64,000 bases of DNA from VAZQ01 sp963758945 (GCA_963758945.1 CAVWXY010000010.1:372001-436000), one strand, 5' to 3'; numbered from the stretch's first letter, positions 9,024 through 17,831 are shown. The notes: a model not told the origin generated them from the letters alone. Program-made: numbers and translations.

Positions 9024-9846
9024 ATGCCTCGCTCCGGCCCGCCCTCGCCTGATACCCGCCACTTGCGCAAGCGCACCCGCCCGCACAGGGCGGAGCACCG
9101 GCGCCTCGCTAGCGGCGACGAGGCGCGGCGTCCGAACGCCGGCGCAGCGATCCTGTACGGCTGGCACACGGTAAAGGCGGCGCTGGAAAATCCGACGCGG
9201 CGTATCCGACGCCTTTATGCCACCGAGAACGCCGCCCGTCGCTTGGCCGGAGAAGGCATCGCGCCGGACGTGGAACCGGAAGTCGTGCGCCCCGACGCGA
9301 TCGCCCGCCGGCTCGGCCCGGACGCCGTTCACAACGGACTCTTGGCCGAAGCCGACCCCCTGCCCTCGCCCGAGCTCGAGGAGATCGAACCCGCAGGCAT
9401 TGTGCTCGTGCTCGATCAGGTCACCGATCCGCACAATGTGGGCGCGATCCTGCGCACGGCGGCGGGCTTCGCGGTCGCTGCCGTGGTCACCACGGCGCGC
9501 CACAGCCCGGAAGCGACCGGCGTCTTGGCCAAGGCCGCCTCCGGCGCGCTGGAATGCGTGCCGATGGTGACGGTGCAAAACCTCGCGCGCGCGCTCGAGA
9601 CGCTGCGCGAGCGCGGATACCGCATCGTCGGCCTCGACAGCAGCGGGGACGTCGACCTCGCCGAGGCGGGGCTGCACACGCCGCTCGCGCTGGTGCTGGG
9701 CGCGGAGGGCAAGGGGCTGCGGCAATTGACGCGGGCGACCTGCGATCAGCTCGCCCGGCTCGACCTCCCCGGCCGAGTCGAAGAGTCTCAACGTCTCGAA
9801 CGCCGCGGCGTTGGCGCTCTTTGTCGCGACCAGGCGGGCAACCTGA
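9024..9846 (+). CDS. rlmB: TrmH/SpoU-family 23S rRNA 2'-O-methyltransferase, frameshifted near the end
   Basis: The product has an N-terminal substrate-binding domain (AAILYGWHTVKAALENP) and a SpoU methyltransferase domain with the knot motifs LVLDQVTDPHNVGAILRTA and LALVLGAEGKGLRQLTR. RlmB-type enzymes methylate G2251 of 23S rRNA with S-adenosylmethionine. The third knot motif is broken: one extra base at about 9780-9783 sends the frame elsewhere. Without it the sequence reads VESLNVSNAAALALFVATRR and stops at 9846, giving 273 residues. As written the frame runs on to 9860 with a scrambled tail. The start has a GAGGAGG site. Assignment as RlmB rather than another SpoU paralogue is tentative. 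Confidence 0.85.
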
Positions 9847-9897
9847 AGGCGCGGACGTAAGGGCGACCGCGTCGGCGACCGCAGAAGCGATCGGGTG

Positions 9898-10503
9898 CTA
9901 ATCCGCGCCCAAGGCGGCCGCCACGGCCGTGGCGTCCAGCTGCCGGGTGAACTCGTCGTGGATGTTGCACAGCGTCACCTTGAGATAGTTGCGGATGGTC
10001 GGGAAGTCGCGCCCGCGCAGCTTCTCGTGGATCGGCATGAGATTGAAATAGGTCTCCGCCCAGGGCTCGCAGATGTCGAAGGCGCGCTTGGGCGGGTGCA
10101 GGCCGATGAGCTGCAGGCGGCGCACCAGCTCCACGCGCGCCTCGTTCCAGACCTGCGCACCGAGCGCCGCCGGCACCGGATAGCGGTCGAATACCGACAG
10201 GACCACTGCACTGAGCGCGTCGAGTTGCCGGTTGCGGTCGGCGCCATGGGGCCGCAGCACGCCCTCCACCAGCTCGGCGACCATCGCAAGCCCCAGCGGG
10301 TAAGCCCGCCAGCGTGAGTGCTCGACCGCCTCCTGGAAGCCCGGCTCGGCAAACAGCACCTTGGCGTAGTGGCCGGCGCGGGCGCGGGAATACTCGTAAA
10401 TCCCCTTTTGCACGAGGAATGCCGATTGCCGGTCGATGAACTCGGCCAGCGCTTGCCTATCGCTGATCGGCGGGCGACGGCGGAACAGCTCGAACAACCG
10501 CAA
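9898..10503 (-). CDS. Conserved hypothetical protein, TTG start
   Basis: A protein of 201 residues if translation begins at TTG 10503 (LRLFELFRRRPPISDRQAL), which has GGGAGG five bases upstream. The longer frame to 10575 has no such site. The sequence is soluble, mostly helical and Arg/Leu-rich, with a motif QKGIYEYSRARAGHYAKVLF near residue 30 and a C-terminal IHDEFTRQLDATAVAAAL. No catalytic signature or membrane segment is visible. I have the impression of a Hyphomicrobiales-specific family but cannot name it. It converges on rlmB and diverges from the symporter operon. Confidence 0.75.
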   Translation of the reverse strand: MRLFELFRRRPPISDRQALAEFIDRQSAFLVQKGIYEYSRARAGHYAKVLFAEPGFQEAVEHSRWRAYPLGLAMVAELVEGVLRPHGADRNRQLDALSAVVLSVFDRYPVPAALGAQVWNEARVELVRRLQLIGLHPPKRAFDICEPWAETYFNLMPIHEKLRGRDFPTIRNYLKVTLCNIHDEFTRQLDATAVAAALGAD

Positions 10504-10794
10504 CGATCCCTCCCGAATGGGCCGCAGCCTGGTCCCGGCACCGCGGTGCACGCCTCGGCAGCGTAGCAACTTCAACGGCTAAGGGCGGTATCCTAGTCCG
10601 AAAGTCTTATAAGGGCGGCGCCCGTTGCAATGGTACGCTTCGCCCGCGTCGGAGACTCGGCCTTAAGACCGCACTCCGCCAGTGGCAATGGGGGCTGCCG
10701 CATCAGCCAATCGACGGCGCCCCTTAGATGGAGCTTCACGCCGGCTCCCCTTGTCCGGGGCCGGTCCATGATGACAAGGGAGGGTTACCGGCCC

Positions 10795-11067
10795 ATGGCT
10801 CAGCCCAATCCAGGCAACGACGAGGCGCACTGGAAGAAGACCACCAACCTGATGCTCATACATCTCGGGGTCTGGGTCTTCTTCGGCTACATCGTCCAGA
10901 TGTTCGTCGTCCCGCTTAACAAGATCACCATCCCCGTCCTCGAATTCCCGCTCGGCTTCTACATGGCCGCCCAGGGCTCGCTGATCGTGTTCGTGGTCCA
11001 GCTCTTCCTGTTCGCGAAGCAGCAGGATCGAATCGACCGCGAGTTCGGCGTTGCCGAAGACGACTGA
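10795..11067 (+). CDS. DUF4212 small subunit of sodium:solute symporter
   Basis: The 90-residue protein has a polar N-terminus (AHWKKTTNLMLIHLGVWVFF) and two membrane helices (about residues 20-42 and 58-78). This matches DUF4212, which is almost always encoded directly before an SSS-family permease and is thought to be its small subunit. The ATG at 10795 follows a GGGAGGG site at ten bases; upstream in-frame ATGs at 10767-10770 are less well placed. The permease starts 14 bases after its stop, so the two are an operon. Confidence 0.88.
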   Translation: MAQPNPGNDEAHWKKTTNLMLIHLGVWVFFGYIVQMFVVPLNKITIPVLEFPLGFYMAAQGSLIVFVVQLFLFAKQQDRIDREFGVAEDD

Positions 11068-11081
11068 GGGAGGATCGGACC

Positions 11082-13061
11082 ATGGCTACTCAGGCCCCTG
11101 CCGCCAGTTCGGATTTCATCAAGAATCTCGGACGGATGTACGGCACCTATACCGGCGGCTTCATCGGCTTCGTCATCCTGCTCGCAATTCTCGAGCAGGT
11201 CGGCGTCCCGAACAAGATTCTCGGCTATCTGTTCGTCGGCTTCACGATCGCGGTCTACGCCGTGATCGGTGTGATGAGCCGCACGGCGCAGATTTCGGAA
11301 TATTACGTGGCCGGCCGGCGCGTGCCGGCCTTCTACAACGGCATGGCGACCGGCGCCGACTGGATGTCGGCGGCCTCCTTCGTCGGCATGGCCGGCACGC
11401 TGTTCCTGCTCGGCTACGACGGCCTCACCTGGGTGCTGGGCTGGACCGGCGGCTACGTGCTGGTGTCGATCCTGATTGGCCCTTATCTGCGCAAGTTCGG
11501 CGCCTATACCGTGCCCGACTTCATGTCGTTCCGGTTCGGCGGCAACTTCGCGCGCTTCATCGCGGTGGTCGTGCTGGTCTGCTGCTCCTTCACCTACGTG
11601 ACGGCGCAGGTCTACGGCACGGGCATCATCGCCTCGCGCTTCCTCGGCATGCCGTTCGAAATCGCGGTGTTCGCCGGGCTCGCCGGGATTCTGCTCTGCT
11701 CGATGCTGGGCGGCATGCGCGCGGTCACCTGGACGCAGATCGCACAATATATCGTGCTGATCATCGCCTACCTCACGCCGATCGTGATCCTGTCCACCAA
11801 GCATTACGGCATTCCGATCCCGGAGCTCACCTACGGGCGGGCGATCGCGGAAATCACGGCGCGCGAACATCAGATGATAGAGGCCGGGCTGGCGACGGCG
11901 GCGGCGCTCAAGCCGCACATCCAGCCGTTCATCAACTACAGCGCGCTCAATTTCTTCGCGATCATGTTCTGCATGATGGTCGGCACCGCCTCGCTGCCGC
12001 ATATCTTGATGCGGTACTTCACCACCCCGACGGTGCGCGAGGCGCGCCAGTCGGTGGCGTGGTCGCTGCTGTTCATCTTCCTGCTCTACTTCTCGGCGCC
12101 GGCCTACGCGGCGTTCTCCAAGCTCGAGGTCTATACCAACATCATCGGCCGCAACCTCGACGCTGTCCGGCCCTGGCTGTTCACGTGGGGCGAACTGGGC
12201 CTGATTCAGATCTGCGGCAAGAATGCCGTCAACCATGACGCCATTATCGCCGCCTGCCAGGCGATCGCCGGCCATCCCGGCGTCGTCCGCCTGCAGGACT
12301 TCGTCATCAACACCGACGTGATCGTGCTTTCCACGCCGGAGATCGCCGGCCTTCCATATGTGATCTCGGGCCTGGTCGCCGCCGGCGGCCTCGCCGCGGC
12401 GCTCTCCACCGCCGACGGACTCCTGCTCGCCATCGCCAACGCGCTCAGCCACGACATCTACTACAAGATGCTCGATCCGAACGCGCCGACCATCCGTCGG
12501 CTGACCGTGGCGCGCTCGCTCTTGTTCGTTGTCGCGGTGTGCGCGGCCTATCTCGCCTCCACCAAGCCGGGCGACATCCTGGCCATGGTGGGGTGGGCGT
12601 TCTCCCTCGCCATGGCCGGCAACTTCCCGGCACTGGTCATGGGTATCTGGTGGAAACGCACGACCGCGACCGGCGCAGTGTGCGGGATGATCGCGGGCTT
12701 CGGCCTCTGCATCTTCTATCTGCTCACGACGCGCTATTTCCCCGGCTTTGGCGTGAAGTATTTCGGCATGACCTCGTTGCTCAATGCCGCCACCGGCGCA
12801 CCGCTGGTCCCGGATCTTGCCAAGGCGATGGCTGCCCCCAACGCCATGGAGGTCTGGCCGACGCTCGCGCATCCGCTGGCCAACAAGGTCGGCTGGTTCG
12901 ACCTGAACAACATCGCCTGCGGACTTTTGGGAACGCCGCTCGGCTTCCTGGTGATCTACGTGGTCAGCCTGCTCGGCAAGGAGCCGTCGAGGGAAATGCA
13001 GGCCTATGTCGACGAGATCCGCAAGCCGCGCGGGCGCACGATCCTCGAAGAAAAGACCTGA
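11082..13061 (+). CDS. Sodium:solute symporter (ActP/VC_2705 type)
   Basis: The 659-residue permease has about 13 hydrophobic segments and SSS-family features: ISEYYVAGRRVPAFYNGMAT near residue 75, TGADWMSAASFVG, the GGMRAVTWTQIAQYIVL loop, and SGLVAAGGLAAALSTADGLL in the second inverted repeat. Relatives take up acetate, lactate or other short carboxylates with sodium, but substrate cannot be read from sequence. A long periplasmic insertion lies around residues 245-290. It has a GGGAGG site before ATG 11082, follows the DUF4212 gene and is closed by a strong terminator at 13085. Confidence 0.92.
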   Translation: MATQAPAASSDFIKNLGRMYGTYTGGFIGFVILLAILEQVGVPNKILGYLFVGFTIAVYAVIGVMSRTAQISEYYVAGRRVPAFYNGMATGADWMSAASFVGMAGTLFLLGYDGLTWVLGWTGGYVLVSILIGPYLRKFGAYTVPDFMSFRFGGNFARFIAVVVLVCCSFTYVTAQVYGTGIIASRFLGMPFEIAVFAGLAGILLCSMLGGMRAVTWTQIAQYIVLIIAYLTPIVILSTKHYGIPIPELTYGRAIAEITAREHQMIEAGLATAAALKPHIQPFINYSALNFFAIMFCMMVGTASLPHILMRYFTTPTVREARQSVAWSLLFIFLLYFSAPAYAAFSKLEVYTNIIGRNLDAVRPWLFTWGELGLIQICGKNAVNHDAIIAACQAIAGHPGVVRLQDFVINTDVIVLSTPEIAGLPYVISGLVAAGGLAAALSTADGLLLAIANALSHDIYYKMLDPNAPTIRRLTVARSLLFVVAVCAAYLASTKPGDILAMVGWAFSLAMAGNFPALVMGIWWKRTTATGAVCGMIAGFGLCIFYLLTTRYFPGFGVKYFGMTSLLNAATGAPLVPDLAKAMAAPNAMEVWPTLAHPLANKVGWFDLNNIACGLLGTPLGFLVIYVVSLLGKEPSREMQAYVDEIRKPRGRTILEEKT

Positions 13062-13084
13062 CCGGCCGCCGAGCCGGTTCGCGA

Positions 13085-13113
13085 GCGGGGCCCTGTCGGG
13101 CCCCGCTTCTTTT
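13085..13113 (+). terminator. Rho-independent terminator after the symporter
   Basis: GCGGGGCCC and GGGCCCCGC form a perfect nine-pair stem around a TGTC loop, followed by TTCTTTT. It lies 24 bases after the symporter stop codon. Confidence 0.9.
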
Positions 13114-13189
13114 GTGCGCGGGCGGGCGGCCTCCCTTGCCGCCGCGGGCGGCGCCAGCCATCCTCGAACGTGATCGGAAAGCAGCACCC

Positions 13190-13498
13190 ATGGGCGCCTC
13201 GTATCCTATCCTGAGCTATTGGTACTTCCACCTGCCGAACTTCGTCCTGGCAGCGCTGATGTACACGCTGCTCGGCCGCGTGCTGCTCGGGCTGGTCGTC
13301 GCGCCGGAGTCCTCGAACTACATCTGGCGGTTCTTCTGCCATCTCACCGATCCGTTCATTGCGGTGATCGCCCCGGTGACGCCGAAAGCTGCCACACCGG
13401 TGGTCGTCTGGCTGTTCGGGGTCGTCTGGCTGTTCTGGCTGCGCGTCGGCCTGCTCTATTTGTTCCTGCTGCTCGGCGCGGTGCCGCGCACGAACTGA
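13190..13498 (+). CDS. Small membrane protein, possible YggT-like
   Basis: The 102-residue protein has two to three hydrophobic helices (about residues 8-36, 53-62 and 66-98). Between the first two it has the amphipathic SSNYIWRFFCHLTDPFIAVI segment, which resembles the FRILDPFL-type loop of YggT proteins, but this is only a resemblance. Translation starts at ATG 13190 behind a weak GGAAAG. It is seven bases upstream of the next membrane-protein gene, so the pair is probably co-transcribed from a promoter after the 13085 terminator. Confidence 0.7.
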   Translation: MGASYPILSYWYFHLPNFVLAALMYTLLGRVLLGLVVAPESSNYIWRFFCHLTDPFIAVIAPVTPKAATPVVVWLFGVVWLFWLRVGLLYLFLLLGAVPRTN

Positions 13499-13505
13499 AC
13501 GCGCC

Positions 13506-13832
13506 ATGGATCGCACGCTCTATTATATCGGCATCGCCTTTTTCGGGATGGTCAACGGGCTGTTCAACCAGACCTGGCTGCTGTTCGCGCTCATTCACGC
13601 GCAGATTCTTTCCCCGGCGCTTTTGTTCGGCAGCGTGGGGCTGACCCTGATGTTCGCCTCGCTGATGGTCTCGACCGCGACCATCATCCTCGCCGGCATT
13701 CCCGCCGCCATCTACGAGCGCGTGGTCGGGGCGAAGGAGGATTCGACCGGTGTTTCGTTGTGGATCTGGCTCGCCGGCACCGGCCTGCTCGCGTTGCCGG
13801 CGATGGGCAATTTCTTCAACGTCCGGCTTTGA
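13506..13832 (+). CDS. Small four-helix membrane protein, unknown function
   Basis: The 108-residue product is almost entirely hydrophobic, with helices at about residues 5-28, 33-64 and 82-102 and one short charged loop (YERVVGAKEDSTG). I recognise no family. It starts at ATG 13506, seven bases after the preceding gene, which points to joint translation. The usual role for such pairs is unknown, and no catalytic or ligand-binding residues stand out. Confidence 0.7.
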   Translation: MDRTLYYIGIAFFGMVNGLFNQTWLLFALIHAQILSPALLFGSVGLTLMFASLMVSTATIILAGIPAAIYERVVGAKEDSTGVSLWIWLAGTGLLALPAMGNFFNVRL

Positions 13833-13948
13833 CCTGCCCTTGCAGCTTTGCTGCAATCCCGCCTCCGGACACTTGCTTGTGATGGCATTGCCGGCGGATT
13901 CGCGGCAAGATCACCCCCGCCGGACCCGTTTCCCTCCACGGGGGCGAT

Positions 13949-14320
13949 ATGGAACATATGCGAGAGGTTGCCTTTGCGACCGTGCTGCGCGCCTGCTCGT
14001 TCGGCTCGCTCGCCATCTTCTGCGTCATGATCGGCTTGTCCTTCGAGCCGCGCGCCGCCTTCCAGGCCGGCGGATTTCTCACCACGCTGATGGCCGCGAT
14101 CCTGATCTTCAAGGCACGCGAGGCCCTGACCAAGAACTATCGCAGGACGGAGATGTGGCTCTACCTGCCGAAAGAGGTCCGGCCGCCGGAGGCCTACGCG
14201 CAATGGGCCAGCGCCACCGTGCTGCGCGAGACCTATCTCACATTCGCGAAATGGACGTCGGCAATCGCCGTCGCGCTGTGGGCCTTGGCGCTGGCCTTTT
14301 CGCTGATCGGGACGCGATAG
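13949..14320 (+). CDS. Conserved inner-membrane protein, unknown function
   Basis: The 123-residue protein has hydrophobic segments at about residues 10-31, 37-53 and 98-120. Between them is a cytosolic block rich in aromatic and charged residues (TEMWLYLPKEVRPPEAYAQW). A start at the second Met (13958) is possible, but GGGGGCG just before 13949 favours the first. It shares the strand with the preceding small membrane proteins, 116 bases away, and is followed by a terminator-like hairpin at 14422. No function is assigned. Confidence 0.7.
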   Translation: MEHMREVAFATVLRACSFGSLAIFCVMIGLSFEPRAAFQAGGFLTTLMAAILIFKAREALTKNYRRTEMWLYLPKEVRPPEAYAQWASATVLRETYLTFAKWTSAIAVALWALALAFSLIGTR

Positions 14321-14421
14321 GCGCGGCGTCGGGCCGCCCGCACGTTCGGCGCGGGTGGACCCCGAGCCGCGATACGATGGCGCTCGGCGTCGGCGTGCTG
14401 GGGCGCGTTGCGCAAAAATTC

Positions 14422-14455
14422 GAAGCCCCGGCGAACTCGCGTTGCCGGGGCTTCT
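14422..14455. terminator. GC-rich hairpin, probable terminator
   Basis: GAAGCCCCGGC pairs with GCCGGGGCTTC around a ten-base loop and is followed by a short T-rich stretch. It is preceded by AAAAATT, so it could work in both directions. It lies about 100 bases after the membrane-protein gene. Confidence 0.75.
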
Positions 14456-14661
14456 TCATGTCGCGTATCGCAGGGGGGCTGGGAGGGACGCGACACTGCC
14501 CGTTATCTAGGAAACGTCGCGCGCGAAACAAGAACGTCGGGAGAGCAAAAAAAAGCGGCGCGATCGTCATCCCACGGGTGCCGGCAACCCGCGTCTCGGG
14601 GTATGAATCGACTATCCGCTCCCTCCCTTGCTCGCGCGAGGGCGTCAACGAGGTGCAAGCC

Positions 14662-14850
14662 ATGGCTCAAACCATCCGCGAGAAGGCCAGGATCCGCCAG
14701 AACCGCGAAGAGGATCGCTCGAGCGAGGACGACATCGCGCGGTCGCGTCTCGGTCCGCGCGGTCAAAAAGACGTGCCGGACAGCGCCACCATGACGGAGG
14801 AAAGCAAGCTGCAAAACCCACCCCCGGTCGATCCCGGACACACGGCGTGA
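14662..14850 (+). CDS. Small charged hypothetical protein
   Basis: ATG 14662, preceded by GAGG at suitable spacing, opens 62 residues rich in Arg, Glu and Asp (MAQTIREKARIRQNREEDRS) with a Pro-rich tail. It is strongly hydrophilic with no membrane segment and probably intrinsically disordered. I do not recognise it. Support is the ribosome-binding site, codon use like neighbouring genes, and its fit between two terminator-like hairpins (14422 and 14920). Confidence 0.5.
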   Translation: MAQTIREKARIRQNREEDRSSEDDIARSRLGPRGQKDVPDSATMTEESKLQNPPPVDPGHTA

Positions 14851-14919
14851 TGCGCGCGCAGGCCACTCGGCTCGGCCTGCGGCGACCCGACATCGGCCGG
14901 CGCAGTGCCCGTCAAGACA

Positions 14920-14941
14920 AAGGCCCCGCCGAGGCGGGGCT
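14920..14941. terminator. Bidirectional GC hairpin between convergent genes
   Basis: GCCCCGCC and GGCGGGGC form an eight-pair stem with a two-base loop, preceded by AAA. It lies between the small plus-strand gene ending at 14850 and the minus-strand pirin ending at 15128. Confidence 0.65.
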
Positions 14942-15127
14942 CAAGTCTTCAGGGAACGAACGAGCTCAGAGGGTCTTGGAGCCCGCTCCGGACGATCAAA
15001 CGCACGGACGCGCCGGCGGTTCCACGCCGACCGAAAACATTCAGCCGTGCGCCCTGCCAACCGCGCGAAAGATGCGTGCCGCGCCTAGCGGTGAAAGCCG
15101 TACACCCTGCGGGCCGACCACCAGCTC

Positions 15128-16030
15128 CTACCGGATGAACGTTCCGTTGCGTAGTTCGGCGACCGCCTGCTGAAGTTCCGACTGGGTGTTCATCACGATC
15201 GGGCCGTACCAGGCGACCGGTTCCTCGATCGGCTTGCCCGAGACCAGCAGGAACCTGACGCCGTCTTCGCCGGCCTGGACCGTGACTTCGTCCCCGCTGT
15301 CGAACAGCACGAGCGAGCGGTTGCCGGTGCGCTCGCGGACCAACACTGCTCCCGCCCGGTCCTCCTTCTCGGTGAGAACACCCAAGGGCTGCGATGCATC
15401 CCGAAACGTTCCCGAGCCCTCGAAGACATAGGCGAAGGCGTGCCGCCCGAGCTCGACCGCGAAGGTCTTGCGCCGACCCGGCGGCACAGAGATGTCGAGG
15501 TAGCGCGGGTCGGCCGCCACCCCGTCCACGGGACCGCGCTTTCCCCCGAACTCTCCGCAAATCACCCGAACGCGGGTGCCGTCGTCATCGACGACCTCCG
15601 CGATCTCGCCGGCCGGAATGTCCTGATAGCGCGGCGCGGTCATCTTGAGCGAGGAAGGCAGGTTGGCCCAGAGCTGGAACCCATGCATGCGCCCGTTCGG
15701 GTCGCCTTGCGGCATTTCCTGATGCAGGATTCCGCGGCCGGCGGTCATCCACTGCACGTCGCCGGCGCCGAGCTTCCCGCGATTTCCCAAGCTGTCGCCG
15801 TGCTCCACCGTTCCCGCCAGGACATAGGTGATGGTCTCGATGCCGCGATGCGGATGCCACGGAAATCCGGCGCGATAATCCTCGGGACGCTCGTTGCGGA
15901 AATCGTCGAGCAGCAGGAACGGATCAAACTCGGCGGTATCTCCGAAGCCGAAGGCCCGGCGCAGCTTCACGCCGGCTCCTTCCATGGTCGGCTGTGACTC
16001 GACAATCCGCTTGATCGGTCGGACGGACAT
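15128..16030 (-). CDS. Pirin family bicupin protein
   Basis: The 300-residue protein matches pirins. The N-terminal cupin has the metal-binding FPWHPHRGIETITYVLAG segment (paired His at residues 57-59), a further His in GTVEHGDS and QWMTAGRGILHQE. The C-terminal cupin follows from about residue 170. Some bacterial pirins act as quercetin 2,3-dioxygenases or as redox-responsive regulators; which applies here is unknown. The ATG at 16030 follows GCGAGGC. It stands alone, convergent with the small gene at 14662. tRNA-Thr lies upstream. Confidence 0.92.
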   Translation of the reverse strand: MSVRPIKRIVESQPTMEGAGVKLRRAFGFGDTAEFDPFLLLDDFRNERPEDYRAGFPWHPHRGIETITYVLAGTVEHGDSLGNRGKLGAGDVQWMTAGRGILHQEMPQGDPNGRMHGFQLWANLPSSLKMTAPRYQDIPAGEIAEVVDDDGTRVRVICGEFGGKRGPVDGVAADPRYLDISVPPGRRKTFAVELGRHAFAYVFEGSGTFRDASQPLGVLTEKEDRAGAVLVRERTGNRSLVLFDSGDEVTVQAGEDGVRFLLVSGKPIEEPVAWYGPIVMNTQSELQQAVAELRNGTFIR

Positions 16031-16221
16031 GATGCCTCGCAGGCTTTGCTGATCGCGAAGCCTTATCTAGGTATCGCCGGCGACGCCGTCGAGAGCAGGC
16101 CCGCCTGCCGCGTGCGATGCCGCAGCCGCCGAGCGCGCATGCGGCCGCCCAGCAGTCCCGGAAGATCCGCATCGTTCAGTCGCGATGAGCGCGCGGCGCC
16201 GCTGGCAAGGCCGGCGATCGG

Positions 16222-16293
16222 TGCCGGGTGAGAGATTTGAACTCCCGACCAACGGTTTACAAAACCGCTGCTCTACCGCTGAGCTAACCCGGC
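16222..16293 (-). tRNA. tRNA-Thr (anticodon TGT)
   Basis: On the minus strand GCCGGGT pairs with ACCCGGC, the D-arm is TAGCTCAGCGGTAGA, the anticodon stem GCGGT/ACCGT encloses TTTGTAA (anticodon TGT), and the T-arm is GGGAGTTCAAATCTC. The discriminator is A, and CCA is not encoded (the next bases read CCG). Confidence 0.95.
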
Positions 16294-16919
16294 GTACCAA
16301 AGCTTGATGACTCGAAGACGCGCTGATTGCTGGCGCTTTGCTACCGATTCGGCCTGCGAATTGCAATTCGCGCAACCGGAGGACCGCGAAATCGCTCGGC
16401 GCCATCGATTGCAGAGCGTGCAATTGGAAATCGCGTTTGCCGCTGGCCTCGCCATGGCCGCCGGCATGGCTCTGAAGTGCAGGGTGCCAGCGCGATCCTC
16501 GTGCGCTGGAGTAATACACTCCTACCAGAGTGTTACGAACGACTGCATCGCTTGCAGGATGAGCTCGGACGTGGCGATGAGCCCAAATGCAACAACAAGG
16601 GAGAAATGGATCATGTTGCGCCCCCACTCGTAAGCCCGCCCCAGCTGCTAGCGATCATTCGCGACCAAAATCCGGCGCGCTTGTTGCCGCTCGGCCACAG
16701 CAGGAAAAAATCGGAAGCCCGCCCAAGGGCCCGAGATTCCCGTCGATCAAGGAGGGGGCTTTGCGGAGCCGGACTGGCAGGGGCGTTCCACGGCACGAGT
16801 CGCTCCGGCCATTGCGCCCCATCTTGCAGAGGAGGCCGCGACGGCACATGCTTGCCCCGCCGCGCGGCGCTGCCGGCGGGATCGAACCTCGAGAATGACC
16901 GTGGACGGGTCGAAAACGC
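16294..16919. other. 626-base gap with no confident gene
   Basis: Upstream of tRNA-Thr (minus) and of the collagen-like lipoprotein (plus). Open frames here have no ribosome-binding sites or family signal, except for a tiny minus-strand frame listed separately. A short inverted repeat, ACACTC-CTACCAG-AGTGTT, is at about 16516-16534. The promoter for the lipoprotein should lie in the last 150 bases, but I see no clear elements. Confidence 0.5.
16522..16614 (-). CDS. Possible 30-residue membrane peptide
   Basis: ATG 16614 opens a frame of 30 codons whose product starts MIHFSLVVAFGLIATSEL and ends SFVTLW. It is one predicted membrane helix with few charges, unlike a random GC-rich frame. GGGGGC nine bases upstream is a weak ribosome-binding site. 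The stop is directly before a small hairpin. Evidence is only composition and context, so a chance frame remains quite possible. Confidence 0.3.
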   Translation of the reverse strand: MIHFSLVVAFGLIATSELILQAMQSFVTLW

Positions 16920-17345
16920 ATGCGAACAGCAAGTATCGCGGCCCTGATCGCATTTTCGCTCTGCCTGGCGAGCTGCGGCGAAGGCAGCCCCGGGCCGACG
17001 GGCGCCGCGGGACCGCCCGGTCCACCCGGGGAAAAGGGCGCGGCAGGCCCTGCGGGACCGCCGGGTCCGCAGGGACCGAAGGGCGATCCTGGTCCTCCCG
17101 GAGCTGCCGGCCCGCCGGGGCCCGCTGCCGCAGCCGCCGCCAGTTCAATGCGGGTGATGCGCGTCAGCTGCGAGACCGGTCCGTGCGCGGCGGCCTGCGA
17201 AGATGATGAAGTGCTGGTGACGGCCTATTGCGGTCCCCGCAGAAGCCCGGTGAGCCTCGTCAACGAAAGATCGGTGTCTTGCCCGGCGCGGCGAGCCGCG
17301 ACCAGCCCACTGGTGGCTGTGTGCACGAAGATCCAGTCGCAATGA
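16920..17345 (+). CDS. Collagen-like lipoprotein
   Basis: The 141-residue protein starts with a lipoprotein signal (MRTASIAALIAFSLCLASC, lipid-attachment Cys19). Glycine then occupies every third position from residue 22 to 67, 16 Gly-X-Y triplets such as GPPGEKGAAGPAG, followed by a Pro/Ala linker. The C-terminal 65 residues hold seven cysteines (SCETGPCAAACEDDE, TAYCGP, VSCPAR, AVCTK), suggesting a small disulfide-rich domain. Bacterial collagen-like domains form trimeric helices, usually on cell or spore surfaces. Here a trimer anchored to the outer membrane is the natural inference. It stands alone, with no partner gene. The GC-rich repeats could be read-alignment prone, but the frame is clean. 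Confidence 0.85.
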   Translation: MRTASIAALIAFSLCLASCGEGSPGPTGAAGPPGPPGEKGAAGPAGPPGPQGPKGDPGPPGAAGPPGPAAAAAASSMRVMRVSCETGPCAAACEDDEVLVTAYCGPRRSPVSLVNERSVSCPARRAATSPLVAVCTKIQSQ

Positions 17346-17388
17346 CGATCGCGGCGGCCGCGAAGACGGCCTGATCGCGAGGGAGAGA

Positions 17389-17610
17389 TCAGTCGGGCCA
17401 GCCCGAGTGCCAATGGCGCATCATCTCTCCCTGAATGAAGGGATCGGGATCCTGGCCGTATGTCTTGTTGCCCGAGCGGACGTCGTTCGGCCCCGCAGCG
17501 TCACGCGCCGCCGGCGCCGAATGTTTCGGCCCGGCATGAGCCGACTGGATTGCGATCAGCGTCGCGATTGCCGCCGACGCGGCCAGAAGCTTGGGAACAC
17601 GCGTCTTCAT
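17389..17610 (-). CDS. Small exported protein, unknown function
   Basis: ATG 17610 has GGAGG seven bases upstream and encodes 73 residues: a signal peptide (MKTRVPKLLAASAAIATLIA, cleavage likely after SAHA) and a 40-residue mature peptide rich in Gly, Asp, Pro and His (DPDPFIQGEMMRHWHSGWPD). I recognise no family. The strong ribosome-binding site and signal peptide support a real gene. It converges on the collagen-like lipoprotein with a 43-base gap. Confidence 0.75.
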   Translation of the reverse strand: MKTRVPKLLAASAAIATLIAIQSAHAGPKHSAPAARDAAGPNDVRSGNKTYGQDPDPFIQGEMMRHWHSGWPD

Positions 17611-17831
17611 GACAAACCTCCATGTTTGCACGACCGAAAGGATGCCGGACCATCAGGGGAAGCACGGCAACGCCATCATCGCACCTGCACGGCTGCCCGC
17701 TTGTGAACCGCATCACAGGCGGGCGGGACGTGGCGACGTGCGCGAACCGGGCGGGAATCTCGCGCCTGGGCCCGAGAGGCGGATGCTTGCTGCTGTGAAA
17801 AATGCTGCTGTGAAAAAAATCGGCGCGCCGA

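Noticed and set aside
10959..13187. 742-codon minus-strand open frame
   Set aside because: Shadow of the sodium:solute symporter. Its composition is Asp/Arg/His-rich as expected for the reverse of a hydrophobic gene.
16405..16680. A plus-strand gene between tRNA-Thr and the collagen-like gene
   Set aside because: No ribosome-binding site, odd composition and no family signal in the plus frames.
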